Positions 36,596-50,079 of a stretch of DNA of 64,000 nucleotides are shown here, in pieces. A model generated the notes under the pieces. The model saw nothing but the letters and a program-made list of their open reading frames with translations. It was not told the DNA's origin and ran no database searches. The stretch comes from Ceratodon purpureus. Its lineage: Eukaryota; Streptophyta; Bryopsida; Pseudoditrichales; Ditrichaceae. Location: the NCBI GenBank assembly GCA_014871385.1, contig CM026426.1, positions 85,394,947-85,458,946 of the forward strand, written 5' to 3'. The position numbers were made by a program, and so were the translations under genes. Every line of letters begins with the position of its first letter. Position 1 is the first letter of the stretch.

Positions 36596-36954
36596 AGCCA
36601 GCCTCTTCCCTGGTTGCACTCCTCTCTCAGCGGCTAACACACAGCTACCTCACCTGAGATTTCGGAGCTCTCACCCTAGCAGCGTCATCGTTTAGAAGGA
36701 ATAGAGATCTACTACAGTTTGGACGTGGCACATATATACGAAGACAATGGCCGGCACCTCATCACCATCCCAAAAACTCGATTACTATGGTTATGGAAAC
36801 AATATCAACATGCAAAAATAACCCTCACGGCCTAGAACCACCTACACAATCATTTGAAACCGAAATTGTATGCTATATCAAACATATAAATATTGTATTC
36901 CAAAAAATGGTCCACTTAAATGTGCCCAATATACAATACCAACTCGAATATAAG

Positions 36955-39140
36955 ACTTCCTTATAACAACATTCAATATTCACCAATCCTACTTTTCATC
37001 CCCAGTCACATGTCACACAGAACTTAGCCAATTTTACTCGCCATTTTCACGAGACATAATATTTGGCTCCCTAGGAAAAGCTTTTGATCATAAATGGAAA
37101 GCAATTGGCTACGCCCACCCCCATAATGAAATTGACCTACAACAAGCCATTCACTGGGCGCAACTTGCCGTAGAAAACGACCCAAATACTATCACTATAC
37201 TTATTTCCCTGGATGCTAATTGGTATAAAAATTTCAATCCATATATTGATCCATTCCCGGATACACACGTTATTACCCACTTTGCGGCAGATACCATCAT
37301 ATATGAAGAACCTACAATACCTCCTGAACTTAACATTGAGAGAAACGAATTATCTACCCTACCAATACTCTGCATCCACCACCAAAACAACAATATCGGA
37401 AGCTATGAGCAAATGAATCAACTCACCCATAGAATAAACAACCTTCAAATATTACAAATCCATACACAAATTGCACCTCCCACCCCTCTAAATACCTCTC
37501 TTAATCGTAGCAAAATGTGGTCTAAATTAGATTATCTAAACAAATCTACAAATAATCCTACACCTATCCCACAACTTCCAAATTACCAAACAAATTTTCC
37601 ACTCAAATTTCACCCACAATTCAGCTACTACACTGATGGCTCCTTTAAACCTACCAAAGAAATTAGACCAGGCGAATGGCGGAGAGAAAGGGCGGGATAT
37701 GGTATCTATAGCCCTAAAGGCCTCAATATCACGAAAAGACTCCATGGACACCAAAATATACTACGTGCAGAAATGATAGCAATACATAAAACACTAAGAA
37801 TTATAAATACGCAATACCCTAACGAACCTGCATATATATTTACTGATTGTCTAAACGTACTATACTTACTCAACGAACAAATAAAACACCCCTCACTGCA
37901 TAATAGCAACGCTAATCAAAACACTCTTGCCTCCATGGTAAAATTGCTCCAACAAACAACACAACCAATTACCATTAGCTGCAAAACAGGGTCTGGAAAA
38001 GGCCGTGTAAGCGGCACGTGAGAGAAAAAAATGTCCGCTGCCTGCGTGCTTTCTGACAAGGCACGTCCTGTGCCACCGTGGTGCCAGCAACCACCACGGG
38101 GGCTCGAACCAATGACCTCCCCGCTAAGCTGGAGGAGGGCACAAGCTATAGTTGCAGGCTAACAACATCTACCCACTTGGGACCAAACTCCGAGTCAACG
38201 CATTCATGTATCACCTATTATTCCGAGGACCTTTGTTCACAGTGCGCCACGCAGTTCTGTGCGGGCAGCAATCCTGGCACCCGCTGCCAGCGGCAGTGTG
38301 GCTTTGGGCACTTCGTTCACCTACTTTGGGCAGGCTTACACGGCTTTTTCCAAACCCCGTTTTGCACCTAATGATTATACAAAGTCAGAGCACACATTAA
38401 CATTGACGGCAATGAAGAAGGAGATTACTTAGCAAAACAAGGACTATATCTAGCACATAGAAAAGCTAAACAGTCATACAAACATGCCCATGCCACCCCA
38501 TTCTATTTTCAAAAAGACGATTGGCCATCCATGATGGTTGTCGCAGACAAAGGACCTGTTAGAAATCTAGAAAAACAAATCAAAAAATATGACAGAGAAA
38601 AGAATTTAGAAATCATAGCCCTACAAACCCTCAACATTTGTAAATGGACAACAAACGCAGATATAGACAATGAACTTTCTAATGAATTCTGGGAAAATCC
38701 CTCCTATCACAGACAAACAAATATCATGCCTTATTAAATTCCGTACGGGAACTTACATGGGGCATACTAGAAAACAAATGTTTTTTGGAAGAGAAAGATT
38801 TCCATCTATCACATGCCACATATGTAATTCACATGAACCGGATACATGGCTACATGTATTACTCACATGCCAACAACAACACATACATTCACTCCGAGTC
38901 AAAAGACACAACAAAGTAGTCTGGGAAATTCAAAAATTACTAGTCTCATCCAAAAAATCACGTAGCTTTATTCTCATGAATGTGGCACATTCAATAATAA
39001 ACCCCCAGGAAACACCGTCCCTAATTAGCTACTTCCATGCATATGCTGCGCACAAAGATGCCATTGTAATTCAAGATTTAGACCGGACATCCTCTGTGTC
39101 AAAGGTTTACCATACCAAAGTGACCCCCTTACAGAAATAA
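36955..39140 (+). mobile_element. LINE 3' half: RNase H and zinc knuckle, split by an insertion
   Basis: This is the 3' part of a non-LTR retrotransposon. An RNase H domain is clear: YYTDGSF (Asp at 37635), RAEMIAIHKTL (Glu), YIFTDCLNV (Asp) and, after the inserted element, KVRAHINIDGNEEGDYLAKQ (final Asp). A C-terminal zinc-binding motif (CHIC ... WLHVLLTC, about 38815-38870) follows, with the ORF end at 39140. The reverse transcriptase is missing or reduced to frame-broken traces around 37000-37400. The 401-bp element at 37973-38373 divides the RNase H domain, and its excision restores the frame. There is a frameshift near 38700. It could be the same family as the LINE 5' half on the opposite strand. 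Confidence 0.85.
37973..38373. mobile_element. 401-bp inverted-repeat element, copy 2
   Basis: It has the same length and interior as the copy at 5120-5520. Terminal inverted repeats of about 40 bp begin CATTAGCTGCAAAA and end TTTTGCACCTAATG. No target duplication is visible: the flanks TTAC and ATTATAC join to restore PITLYKVRAH of the LINE RNase H domain. The internal motif CACGGGGGCTCGAACC is conserved. Confidence 0.85.
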
Positions 39141-40688
39141 ACCCTAATCTCACCATACAATTTATCGAATTTACATATTGCAATGACAGATTCTCCCCAT
39201 AAACACTTGAAGCTAAAACTAACAAATACAATCCATTAATTGCCAGTATCGTTGCTAGAGGATGGAAAGTCGATCCCCTTATTGTCATCACTGCAGGCGC
39301 CAGAACCCCTACACACATTCCATCAATGAAAGTACTTGTAGACAACTTTAAAATACCTATGACTACCATCAAAAACACCTTCAAAAACATAAATACCATT
39401 GCCATATAATATGCCATGTCCATCCTCCTCTATAAAAGAAGAATAGAAAACCACCAACCATTACCAGTAACACTGGACCCCCATATTTAAAAACTTCAAA
39501 ACAAGATACTAAAATTTTTAGTAGCTAGAGCTAATTCATATGATGTTAGCACACGGATGTTAAGTCTCTTGTCACTTCTCGCAAAGGGGGCTGTTGGTTG
39601 GCACAACACGTTTCCTGCGTGCGACTGCTCCCTCAGCAGTACTAAGCCACTTTATACCTCACATCCGCTCAAACGAGTCCATCAGGGTTCGAACCCGGAC
39701 CATTTATATGAGACAAACACTCACCACCAACCAACAATGAGCTTGTGGCTTGGTGTCCAAAATCACATTTTAACAAATCTTATAGAATTTACCATTTTCT
39801 GTTTGTTTGTTACTGGTTACTGGTGACTAAAGTGTCTACTCTCGAAAGGAGGGAATAGATCTTTACTTCCATACCTTTGTCCTGTGGACATTGGATTGGG
39901 GGTGGATTGAACAGACACTTAATACATGTTGGCCACCTTTGGAGACCGAAGTTTCTCTCTCTCTCTGATCTAAAGGTGAGTAAATACATTGTATTTCATT
40001 TCATTGTTTAATTTTTTTTCCCCTCTTTACCTATGGTTAAAAATCTGTTTTTTAGAACTCAACATGTGATTTTCCACATAACAACAAAGTATACGACATT
40101 GTGTCAAATTGTTAAATTATTCAGTTCAGGAGTTTTTTCAAATTAAAACATACAATGAAATGTTTGGAAAAAGGCTGTCATACTAGTCAGAGAGTGCAAA
40201 GTCAAAGTTTGATCTCATTATATACATTATAATGCCTTTGTCATTGTTCTCCTACGGCCATCTTTGTCGTCAAATGTAAAGAGTATGTTGACAAATTTAT
40301 GTGAATATGATAGTGGTAGTTCACTATAGGAAATTTAATACAACTGACATTAGAAACTTTACCTGTGGACTTCTGTTCTCATGTGTTTCATGTGAATATG
40401 TACTGTAGGAGACGTCGCGGAGAAGATCAGCACGAGGTGATGTGCAGGTGTGTTTATATGACCTCGGTGTCTTTGATACATGTCTGAGTGTCACTTACCA
40501 TTCATCCTTGAAAAGTACTGAATGTGTTAATCTCTAGAATACGCACTAGAAGAATAGTATGATTACCAGAAAGCAAGCATGTTCTTATAATAAAAATAGA
40601 CGGTGAATCAACTTGATTTTTTAAAATAAAGTCCACAATTTAATAATCGAAACGCATTAATTTCATATATTCTTCATTGAATTCATGT
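39141..40688. other. Stretch without a supported gene
   Basis: It contains a tRNA-T-arm-like GGTTCGAACCCGGACC near 39687 and a CT-dinucleotide run near 39955. No complete tRNA cloverleaf. An AGGAGACGTCGCGGAGAAG exon-like patch near 40409 may belong to the CACTA relic that follows. Confidence 0.35.
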
Positions 40689-41877
40689 AGAGTATTTCAC
40701 CACCGTCCAATCCCATCTGAGTATGTCAAGATGAATTTGAATTCAGTCTCAGTGAACAAACCACTTATGGTTCATATGGACGAAGCAGAGCAGGAGAATC
40801 CGAGTGACGCTTTGGATTTTAGCGTGTTGTGGTCAAAGAAACTCACGATTCTAGAAGATTGAAACGGCAGTAAGCTCGTGCTTTAACGACCAGATGGAAA
40901 CGAGTCATCTAAGAGGCAAATATTCTACCTTCTCATGCCTTAGTCTGCTATAATATATTTTTTTAAAGTTTTTTTTTTCCTTGGCCTTAGGGTAAATTTG
41001 CAAAGCAAGGTGACCACACTAAGAGTATCCAATAACGTGGAATGAGAAGAAGAGAGACGTTTCTTTAAATTTGGAACCAAAGGTTTAAATCCAAAAGCCT
41101 GCTATCCAGATGAAGGTATAGATTTCCTAGGGCTGCTCTTTTTGTCTGAGGAGAGAGTGAGGATAGGCGTTGCAAAAAGAGTATCTGAACCAAGCTCTAT
41201 TTTAACCTTCATGTCCCGAGAAAAGGGAGTCTAAACAGTATAGGTAGAAGAATGTTGTGGAGTAAGAATTTCAATAGATGCTGCCATTTGAGAGTTAGTA
41301 AGACCTTAAACTTTGTATCTACCATAATACAGCCTCCAAACTACATTATCGTTCTCATTCCAATGTGAAATCTGACCCAAAATGTGGATAACCTTTGAGC
41401 TATCATCGTTATAAATCTTCTCCTCCATACTAATGATCCTTGTAAGCAATAAAAGTGCTCGCTTTTATCTTTTTAATCAAAAATCCATTAGTGTAGTAGG
41501 ATTTTACATTTTTTATGTTAAAAATGACCAAAACTAGATTAGTCAGACTCTTAAAAACTAATTATTCTATTTCTTACTAATTTCTTCCAAAACCCTAAGT
41601 TTTAGTCTTCTAATTTCCTTTCAGTATTTCTTCCCCTTCCTCCTCTAATTCCAATTTCTCATTTTATTTTAATTTTTCATATCTCTAATTCTTTCTTAGA
41701 ATTTGTTTTCCATTTTTCTTTTACTTCTTTCTTCTTCTTCATATTTTTTTCATTATCTCTCTTTTAATTTTTAAATTTTTAGTATGTCAAAAAACTTAAA
41801 GAACTCGAGGCGGCTACATTAATGCAGCCGCCAAAATTTACAGACAGGAATGCAAGTCAAGATGAGCTACGCTAGTG
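40689..41877 (+). mobile_element. CACTA relic (Transposase_24 3' exon and possible terminus)
   Basis: The frame to TGA 40860-40862 (FHHRPIPSEYVKMNLNSVSV ... DALDFSVLWSKKLTILED) matches the C-terminus of the Transposase_24-like gene of CACTA-1 (FHNRPISVQHIRVNVDTVSV, minus strand near 45700). An inverted repeat (GGCGGCTACATTAATGCAGCCGCC, about 41810-41833, a near-palindrome) and TAGTG ending at 41877 look like the subterminal region and end of a CACTA element. The remainder is decayed. Confidence 0.45.
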
Positions 41878-43600
41878 AAGCAAGAAATTAATTTAGAAAG
41901 AATGAAAATTGACACGACGAGGATCCTAGTCTAGTATTAGAGAAGTCGTAGTGGTTAAGATTAGGATTTTTAACATGGAAATTTAGTAGTTAATAGTAAA
42001 TGCCAAAATACCAATTTGATTTTAAAGGTTTAGAAATTCTTTAGCCAAAGAATCTAAATCTTACCTAAATTATTTCACATTAGTATCACTTAAGAGGATA
42101 GTTAGTCACCACATGAGTTTAGGAAAATAGAAGAGGGTAATAGTTGGATGACCTTGAGACCTAGAGAAAAAAAATAGACATAAAAAAGGTTATGATGAAC
42201 TCAAGCTGTGGTGACTGAGGAGATTAGGTTGTGGTGACTAAGGAGATAAGGAGAGGGGCTGATTTTCCAGCCAAGAAGGGAGATATGCGGTGGTTGAATG
42301 GTGTGTGCTGGATAGCATGGATGTGAAAAGTCAATGGGCATGTGCTGCCATGATGGACATGTTGAGCATGGGCATGATGGTAAGGAAGAGAGGCCCGGCT
42401 GAATTCAAGTGGGGTGACAGAAGATGCTGGGGGTGTGAAAGAGGTCCAAGGGTCAGAGGTTAGCGCAAGTGTGTTGGCTAGTTGCATGGGCCGAGGCTTA
42501 GTGTGTGTGTAGGGAGTATTCAGAATGTGAAGAGAGCAGCGGTTAGCGGTTGTAAGAGTTGCAGTGTGAATGGTGTCATTTTAGAGGCTAGTAGTTAGTA
42601 AGTTACAAATTCGGTGTGAGGTTGGAAGGGAAACTATCATTGATCAGTTCAGATTAGTGTAGAGGGTGTGAATAGAAGTTAGTTAGTGAGTAGGAAGAGT
42701 TGAGTACGTGCTGTTTGGCTGCAAGGAAGTTGGTTTGGCTGGACTTGGAGGCGATCAGTTGGAGGTTGCAGGTAGGCGAGTGCAGCTCCGGACTTTCCAG
42801 TGGGAGCTCGAAGAGATTTGGTTGTGTGAGCATTGGAGCTGGTACATGTGACCGTGTTGGATCTAGTCAAAGAGGAGAAGGCTAGTGGTGGTTCTATGGA
42901 AGGCGGTTCAACAGAGCCTGAGGTAGCGGTTCATGCAGTTGTGATTAAGATTTGGTGGTAGAAGGGACTGTAGGAGTAGTTGAAGGCTGATGGTTTCTTA
43001 GTGAGAGCTCCTTCAAAGCTGTGAAGATCCATCATCCATGTGTGCCGTTAGCAGCTGTTTGCTTGAGAAGTCGCTGATTTTTGGGAAGGATTCGTAGGAG
43101 CTGTACGTCTGAGGAGCATTGAGGCTATGGTCGCGGTGGTTGAGCGGTGTGTTCTTTTTGTTGTTTTTTTTATTTTCTTGTTGCTGCTTCGTGGATTCGA
43201 GGGGTTGTGTGGGGCTGCGGCTGTTAAGTGTGGCCTGTGAGTCGGCCGAGGAGTTGGAAGGTTGGCGCTCGTTGAAGGTAGCATCGATGAGGAGACTTGG
43301 TAAAGGTGGCTACTGTTTAAATATGTGGAAGTTTGGTTGAGGTCAAGGTGATTCAGTAGATCATTGTCGGAAAGCAAGCAATTGATTCAACTTTGGCAGT
43401 GGAGCTTCAGTGGAAGCTTGATGGTGAAGTAATTGTAGTCTTAGCATTTTCGCCGGTTGGAGCCGACAAGCGATTCAATACTGTTGCTGTGTAATTGGTT
43501 GTGTTTTCTCTCTCACTACTCTGCAGCCATTTGCTAAGCTGCTTCCTCTCCCTCACCTTTACACCACCTTGACCTCCCTGAACACCCTGCCACTCATTGG
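41878..43600. other. Purine-rich stretch, possibly an LTR
   Basis: No gene is visible. From about 42180 to 43470 the plus strand is G-rich. It ends shortly before a primer-binding-like sequence (43673), so part of it may be a long terminal repeat. No second LTR is present in the window. Confidence 0.3.
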
Positions 43601-43664
43601 ACCGACGTGTTAGCCTAGTTGGCCGGGTCTTTGCGTCTCAGTTATCTCCATGTGTTTATCTAAA

Positions 43665-43960
43665 CTAACATTTTGGCAACCATGCTGGAGATGGGATACT
43701 GAGACGATTTGAAACACACCAAGATCACACTTGGTAAGAAATCACCATGCCTCCAAGAAAAATCCCCTTAGAAAGAAACAATGATGTAGATGAGACTATA
43801 TAGCAAGATGACCCGGACGGAACTAAGGAGTTATTACAATTTCCTAAGGACCAAATAACAGCCTTGGCAGCCAAGAACGAAGCTATGAACACCAAGCTCG
43901 AAATGCTAAGCATTCAATATCAAAATCTCCATGGCACCGCAACTAACGAAGCTGTTCATG
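43665..43960 (+). mobile_element. Possible LTR-retrotransposon leader and gag start
   Basis: TTTTGGCAACCATGCTGGAG (about 43670) resembles the primer-binding region that follows an LTR. A gag-like start (MPPRKIPLERNNDVDE, 43748 on) contains one in-frame TAG and a coiled coil (ALAAKNEAMNTKLEMLS). It is cut off by the CACTA-1 terminus at 43961. Assignment is tentative. Confidence 0.35.
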
Positions 43961-43974
43961 CACTAGTAGAAATC

Positions 43975-45544
43975 CGTGTTTTAAAGACGCCCCAAGTGAC
44001 GCAAATTGGAGTCATTATGAACGCCCAAAAAAATTAATGACACGGGGTTGGCGTGTCTCCCTGGACGTGTCATTCTGGATTCTGAGCCATTTAGGACCAA
44101 TATTACAAACTCAGTAAATGCAATTTCCGGCATCAGTGAGAGTCCCCGAATATACATTGGCAGTACATATACTGATGTTTAATTTCCGACCACCTTTCTT
44201 CAATTCCCTCAGATGAGAATCGTCGCTGTAAATGTTCTCTCAATGTTCATTTTCTGTATGTGCAATATTGGTTTATCGATCTACGGTTCACCATGTACCC
44301 TATTTCCGGGCATCGAGCGGGCATCAACTTAGCGGACGAACTTCTTTGTACACGCGTCTGCGTCCCCTTCAGAGTTTTCGATTATCTTTCCCCAACCGGC
44401 ATTCGGCACGTGTAACACTTGGATTTGTTGGAAAAATATTGAATAGTATAGCTAAATTTTCTGAGCCGTATAAAATGTTTAATCTAAAGCGTATTTGTTT
44501 AGTTACGCAAGCTCAGTTCTAGGTAAATGGGCATCAAATTATGAAATGCGTACATGAAACCATTGTTATTCACTGCAGGAGAAAGAAGTACAAAGAGTGC
44601 TAGGTTCCTGTTTAGAAGTACCGATTGAGAAGCTAATTCTATTCACTTCCTGTAAACGACAAACTCCACTATGCATCATATCTGATGCCCTCTACAACTT
44701 CAAACACTATGATAGTTGTCACTATGGGGTATTCAAGATCCTGGTTTACTTCTACAAACTATGAAGCTGCGTATACAAACGTGATTAGCACTTTCTCATC
44801 GATCATGTCTTCTTGAAAGTAAGTTCCCTTGGCCAGAGCACATATGATCCAATAGCGTCTTCCAATGTGTATTGGTCTGCCTCATCAACTGGAACAAGGG
44901 GGAGAGCACAATAAAGTGTACCACAAAGTGCAACATGTGACCACCAACAAGTGAATATGAAGTGTGCTGTTTTTTAAGGCTCAAAGCTGATTTTGAGCAT
45001 TTTGGTGTAGTTTTTGAGCATTTTAGTCACTTTTTAAGGTGTCACAAGGTATCTTACAGGCATCTCCATAAGAAAAACATCTTCAATTGAAACTTAATTT
45101 GACCGCTAGTTCTAAATCATGAAAATGAAGATGTTCTTTTTTCACTTTTTTTTTTCCCGACCATTTGCAAACATCAGAAAATTATTTTTTGAGCATTTGA
45201 ACACCACAATATTTGAAGGGAAGAGCTCCAAAAGTTTCGCCCAAAACAGTGTCCAGAAAACGTCACGACGGTACTTTTGGTACACTTTATGGGTCCAAAC
45301 TGTTGGAACCCCCGCATTTCTAGAATGGTACCTTAAGAACGGAGTGGACAGCGAAATTAAATGTGACTTTCGAGGAATCCATAAACATTTCTCTTCACTT
45401 TCGCAAATAATCCCATTCACTTGAACCGACTTCGCGGTATCCGTTCCACTTCTAAACCTCGATGTCTTGTCTCGCACATTTGGGAAGTTCAAGAGAATCA
45501 AGTCTATTTTTGAAATCCATAACTAAATTTTGAATCAACATAAC
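43975..45544. other. CACTA-1 left subterminal DNA without a supported gene
   Basis: Only short open frames. A patch near 45140-45500 is open on the minus strand (TDTAKSVQVNGIICESEEK) and may be a diverged exon of the Transposase_24-like gene. Confidence 0.35.
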
Positions 45545-48500
45545 TTAGATCCCACTTTCTTGAGTGTTTATAAGAAGGGCTGAAATTGTCAAATAGTTAA
45601 GCACTTTTTTGGTACACTTTATTGTGCTTGCCCCCACAATGAGTAGGACATTCACTGACACAGTGTCGACGTTAACTCGGATATGTTGAACCGAGATGGG
45701 TCGATTATGAAACATTCCCGTCCCTCCTAGACCAAAGATCTGCCCTATGCCTACGGTGATGTTCGCATATGTCTTGTCGGCAAGACGAACCCAGTCTCCA
45801 ACTAGCAATTTCTGTTTCAAAGAAATTTAGTAAGAATAAGTCAGCAGTCGCAGATTTATATGAACAAAATATCTATACTAGTGATAATATAAACAGTGGA
45901 AAACCTTTTGTAAGTCTCATGTTTAGTCATGATTTCTCTGGGAATCAGAAAAGTTGTTTCTCAAGCAGTACTATCGTAATATCATGCGGATAGGATACCG
46001 TGAAATCTAATATAGTTTGCTTAGTCAACTCCACTACCGAAATAAGATCTCGAAATACATATATTGCAGGAACGGATTTGAGTAATAGCTAGCCGCTGGA
46101 ATTTTTTTTTGCCACCAAATACTATGTGGATCTCCTCCATGTCCTGTTCCATTCACGCAACAGTACTTAGTTAACTTGTTATAGACGTATAATTTTTCAT
46201 CTTACTGAAAGCTACCTCAAGCTTTCAGTAAACCCACATAGACACTACTTTAAGAGGATAAGTACTTATTGAGTTTCCCGAGTGATTCATTCTGCGAGCG
46301 GCATATATGACGAGCTCTAAAAAAATAAATAAAATAACTTCCAGTACATCATGATCATGTCACAAAAAAAGGTATTACTCATCATCAACAAAGTATGAAC
46401 ATATCTGCCAGCACATCAATGCCCACACAGTATGCAAGGGAAGACCAACCGACAGTATTACCATTCAGTTTAAATGAATGACAAATAAGTTTCGATATGA
46501 GTATACAATATGGAGTACTGTTTGGCGACAACATTGATTGAACTCTCCAACCACTGAAGCGTACAAGAATTCGAAGAAATAGTTTCCAAATGAGGAGTAC
46601 AATACGCATCATGCATACGACGACATACCTTATTCATATCCGAGACCTTAAGGTTTCTGTTGGGTCCTTCTCCCATTTCATGCTCTCTCATCTGCAAGAG
46701 TACAATTATCGCATCAGCGAATGAAAATGTGTAGTTATTATCATCGTCTACGTGGAGTTGATTTCAAGGTTTACTGCGAGAGAAATAATGATTTTCAGAA
46801 AGCATCCTTCGTTGCCCAATGTATATAAATCACAGTATGTCCTTAACAAAGATACTAATCATACTTAACCAAAATTGATCGATACATTTTTAAGCAATAT
46901 TCATGCCAAACCTTGAACATCTAGAATCGAAGTGAACGTGGATCCTTGACATCGTTTACCCTGTTTAATAATTAGCTCTTTATAGTACGATGCATTTTGA
47001 ACGTTCAAACATGAGATGTTTCTGTTTCACTCGAATTTATCAAATGCAAAAAAGAACTAAAAGACAAAAGGAAATGTAGGTTGTGATGCATTATACTGAT
47101 AAGATAGTTATTTACGACACACCTTCTGTTCTGCGACGACGTCGTCAGATGACTGGTCCAGTTGGTCCCACCAGACCTCACTACTTCTGGGATGACGACC
47201 CGAAGTATCCCCTGCAGCCTCCGTTTCTTTCTTCGTAGATATAGTTTCCCCTACCAAAGGAGTACCTGCAGTCTGGGAATTCACACACCAAGATCCACAA
47301 GCAGGGCTAACGGTCGTCATGAATTCCTTCGGCATGGACTGCATGTCATCCAGTCTTCGATTAGTCTCTGCTTGTTGACGCTCCATTGCCGACAGTTTGG
47401 ATGAATACTTTCTTTGCATATCCTGAGACTCAATTACATTAGTAAACTACGGAGTGTCCATAGTATGATCAAACAGATGTGCATAAAGCAATGAACATGT
47501 ACATATCACTATTAATAACGAAATGACTTTATATATCATTTACATGTTTAAAAAATTCCAACTACTGCAGTTTTACATGCATAAATGCGACACATCGTCA
47601 ACTGAGCAATACTTTCACAGCCGTGACATTCTCTTAAGACTAATCATGAATGAACCCCATCTTCTATTACAGAATCGAACAGAATTTGCATTGCTAAATT
47701 TTAAATTAAAACTAGCAGAATAAAAGATAACACGAGTGCATTCATGATTCAGGAAAAATACTCACGCTGCTCTCCGGATTATCTTGAGCACTGTTGATTT
47801 CTTTCGCCAAATCTACCCAACCAGGTGGTGTCTCCCGCTCGGTCTTCTGCATTATCAAGAATATAAAGATATTTCATGGACTTTACATTCTAAAACGTGA
47901 AGAAAACTTAGACTCATGTCTGATGTGGGTGCACTAACAGAGTAAAACATAAATTGTAAAACAATCTTATCAATTGTTCATTCTTGCCTGCATACCTGTT
48001 TCTTCCGACCCTTGGATTGTAACTCACTTTTTTTCGTGTCTCGCTCATTTTCTCCGATTTCTTGATCATGGCCTCAAAGTTCTAGTACTTCTTCATGGCC
48101 TCCCACTCCTTATCAGTGAGTTTAGTTGGTGTTTTCGGATCACTGCCATGTACTCTCTTCAATCTCTTCCTATCTTTGCTTAGCCAAGTTTTAATCATCT
48201 TATCAAAAGAAGACTGCGTCACCTTGTTCTCTAAGAACTCGAACTTCTTAGTTACAGCTTCCTAGAGCTTACCCCGTGAATCCTCACTTTGTTCCTCATA
48301 AACCATGACACTGCGATCTAGCAATCTAGGAGTTAGGTCTCTTACATATTCCTGCCATTTAAGATGCCCCGCACATCCGCTGTCAATTAGTCCTGATGGT
48401 CTGACTTGGACAGAATAAGGCTTCAAACCAGATGCTACTCTTCTCATTGATTCCTCTTCTGCAAGCCGCTTGTTATCTCTCCGTAGCTTTCTTTTCTTGG

Positions 48501-50075
48501 AGTCGTCCTTCACAGTTGAAGCTTTGTTGGCTGAGGCAGTCATGTCGACGTTTACATCCGCATTCGGTAACTGAGACACGTTAGAAATAACCTGGTTGGG
48601 AACAAATTGCCACTGACCTGCTAAATTTGACAGTTGCAGTGGAGACGGCGTCGATGGACCAACACTTTGGGAAGCTCCATGAGGCAATTGGACCCACGAC
48701 CAAGAGGGTCCCGACTGAATAGCAGGAGAAATTCCTGGAGGAAGGACGCTAGGGTTAGCAGGTACATGCAATGTAGGTCCTGGATGACATTGACTTCCCT
48801 GTCTACCTGAGAAACGCTGTTGAAGACCATGTTGTTTCCTTCCTTCTTGCCCTCGTTTTGTAGTTTGTCCCTTCTTGTATAATTTCTTCTGTTTTTTGCG
48901 CGGAGTACCACTACTGGTCTCTGAACCTCTGGTTGGGGTTTCCTTTCCATCATTATATGCATATCTTAAATGTATTAGTTCCGGGAAAATAGAGTGTGAA
49001 AACTTATAATACACAAGGATAAGCATGAAATAGAACATGTAATCAGTATCAACGAGCATAACGCATAAGTACGACCTGTACTGAACAGCGCAGAATATTT
49101 CAGTTTCATCTGAATCGATAAGATACATTCACATATACTATTCCAACATCTTCGTACACAGTCTACCAGTAAAAGCAAATTATTACCACTTATTTAATTG
49201 TCTAGCTAACTTTCTGTCAGTGCTTGTATAATTTGAAAACCCAAACAGAAATCACTGTAACAAACATCATGGTAATGGTCAATGGTGTGACGACAAATAC
49301 AAGGAAAACTAGGTCCAGATAAGACGATTCACTGCAACCCATACAAAGTTCTATCTAAAAATAGAATCTATTTGATAAACTTATACGGCATTAAAAGTTA
49401 AACCCTACTGTGAATAACGTCAACATCGGACGATGTAAATTCGAGCTAATTCCTTTTAACATCAACGCACACACTTCAAGAACATACCTGAAATAGAATA
49501 CTCTGACTCCTCTTCTCTTTCGGATTTATCTTCATCATTCGTTTCACTTCCATTACCAGCGACACAACGACGGACATCATGTTGCCGAATTCTTCCACTG
49601 CGGCGAGATGTCTCGCGACCCCCAACACTGGACTCCTTTTGTCGCCGTTTTTTCGTCTTCGCAATGGCTTCATTCCTACAAGTACAACCAACGAACCCCC
49701 AATCTAAATAAAATAGTCGACTTCTGAACGGTTACAAACAACAGGAAGAACAGGCTCCAACAACGAAGAAGACAAAGAACAAGAATTGGAGAAGGGAGTC
49801 GCCCATAACAACACCCTCAAAGCAATCGTGACCGTCAGTACATACACGTAGCATCGATCCTACGATTATAGATGACATTGTTAGGGTTTAATGAAACATG
49901 GACGGCCTTACAACTCATTTGCTGCATCCAACACAGGTTGCATACGAGCCTGGAGAAGGGCAATGTTCACATTTCTCTGGCGTTCGTACTCGTTTTCTGA
50001 TGGTGAGTCTTCCTCTGCTCCTAAACTCGCCATCACTTCATCCTCTACATCTTTCCGACTTCTCTTTCGCGACAT
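45545..50075 (-). pseudogene. Transposase_24-like gene of CACTA-1 (in-frame TAG codons)
   Basis: This is a multi-exon protein of the plant Ptta/En/Spm family, thought to bind element ends or assist TNP2. Exon 1 is 50075-49912 (MSRKRSRKDVEDEV), intron 49911-49676, exon 2 49675-49498 (NEAIAKTKKRRQKE, basic/acidic). A large exon from about 48965 carries a basic Gly/Gln/Pro-rich region, LKWQEYVRDLTPRLLDRSV and then, after TAG 48264-48262, EAVTKKFEFLENKV, SSFDKMIKTWLSK and EWEAMKKY. After a second TAG at 48084-48082 it continues KSEKMSETRKKVSYN. Later fragments are ERETPPGWVDLAKEI (about 47850), MERQQAETNRRLDDM (about 47380) and the C-terminal LLVGDWVRLADKTYAN ... FHNRPISVQHIRVN (45820-45545). Both TAG codons are in frame with intact flanks and fit CAG-to-TAG. 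It is probably non-functional, unlike the copy in CACTA-2. Confidence 0.65.
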
Positions 50076-50079
50076 AATT

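Noticed and set aside
36327-36695. Open frame with repeated Gln/Ser/Thr-rich segments
   Set aside because: The apparent protein repeat is only the 75-77 bp tandem DNA duplication read in frame; no other coding evidence.
37991-38388. GT-AG intron reading of the second 401-bp copy
   Set aside because: The only GT-AG pairs that keep frame also remove conserved residues of the RNase H domain; simple excision at 37973-38373 fits better.
39680-39700. tRNA gene suggested by GGTTCGAACCCGGACC
   Set aside because: Only a T-arm-like motif is present; no D-arm, anticodon arm or acceptor pairing could be built.
42224-43377. Short Pro/Thr/Ser-rich frames in the purine-rich stretch
   Set aside because: Composition-driven; no start context, splice continuity or motif, and the stretch may be an LTR.
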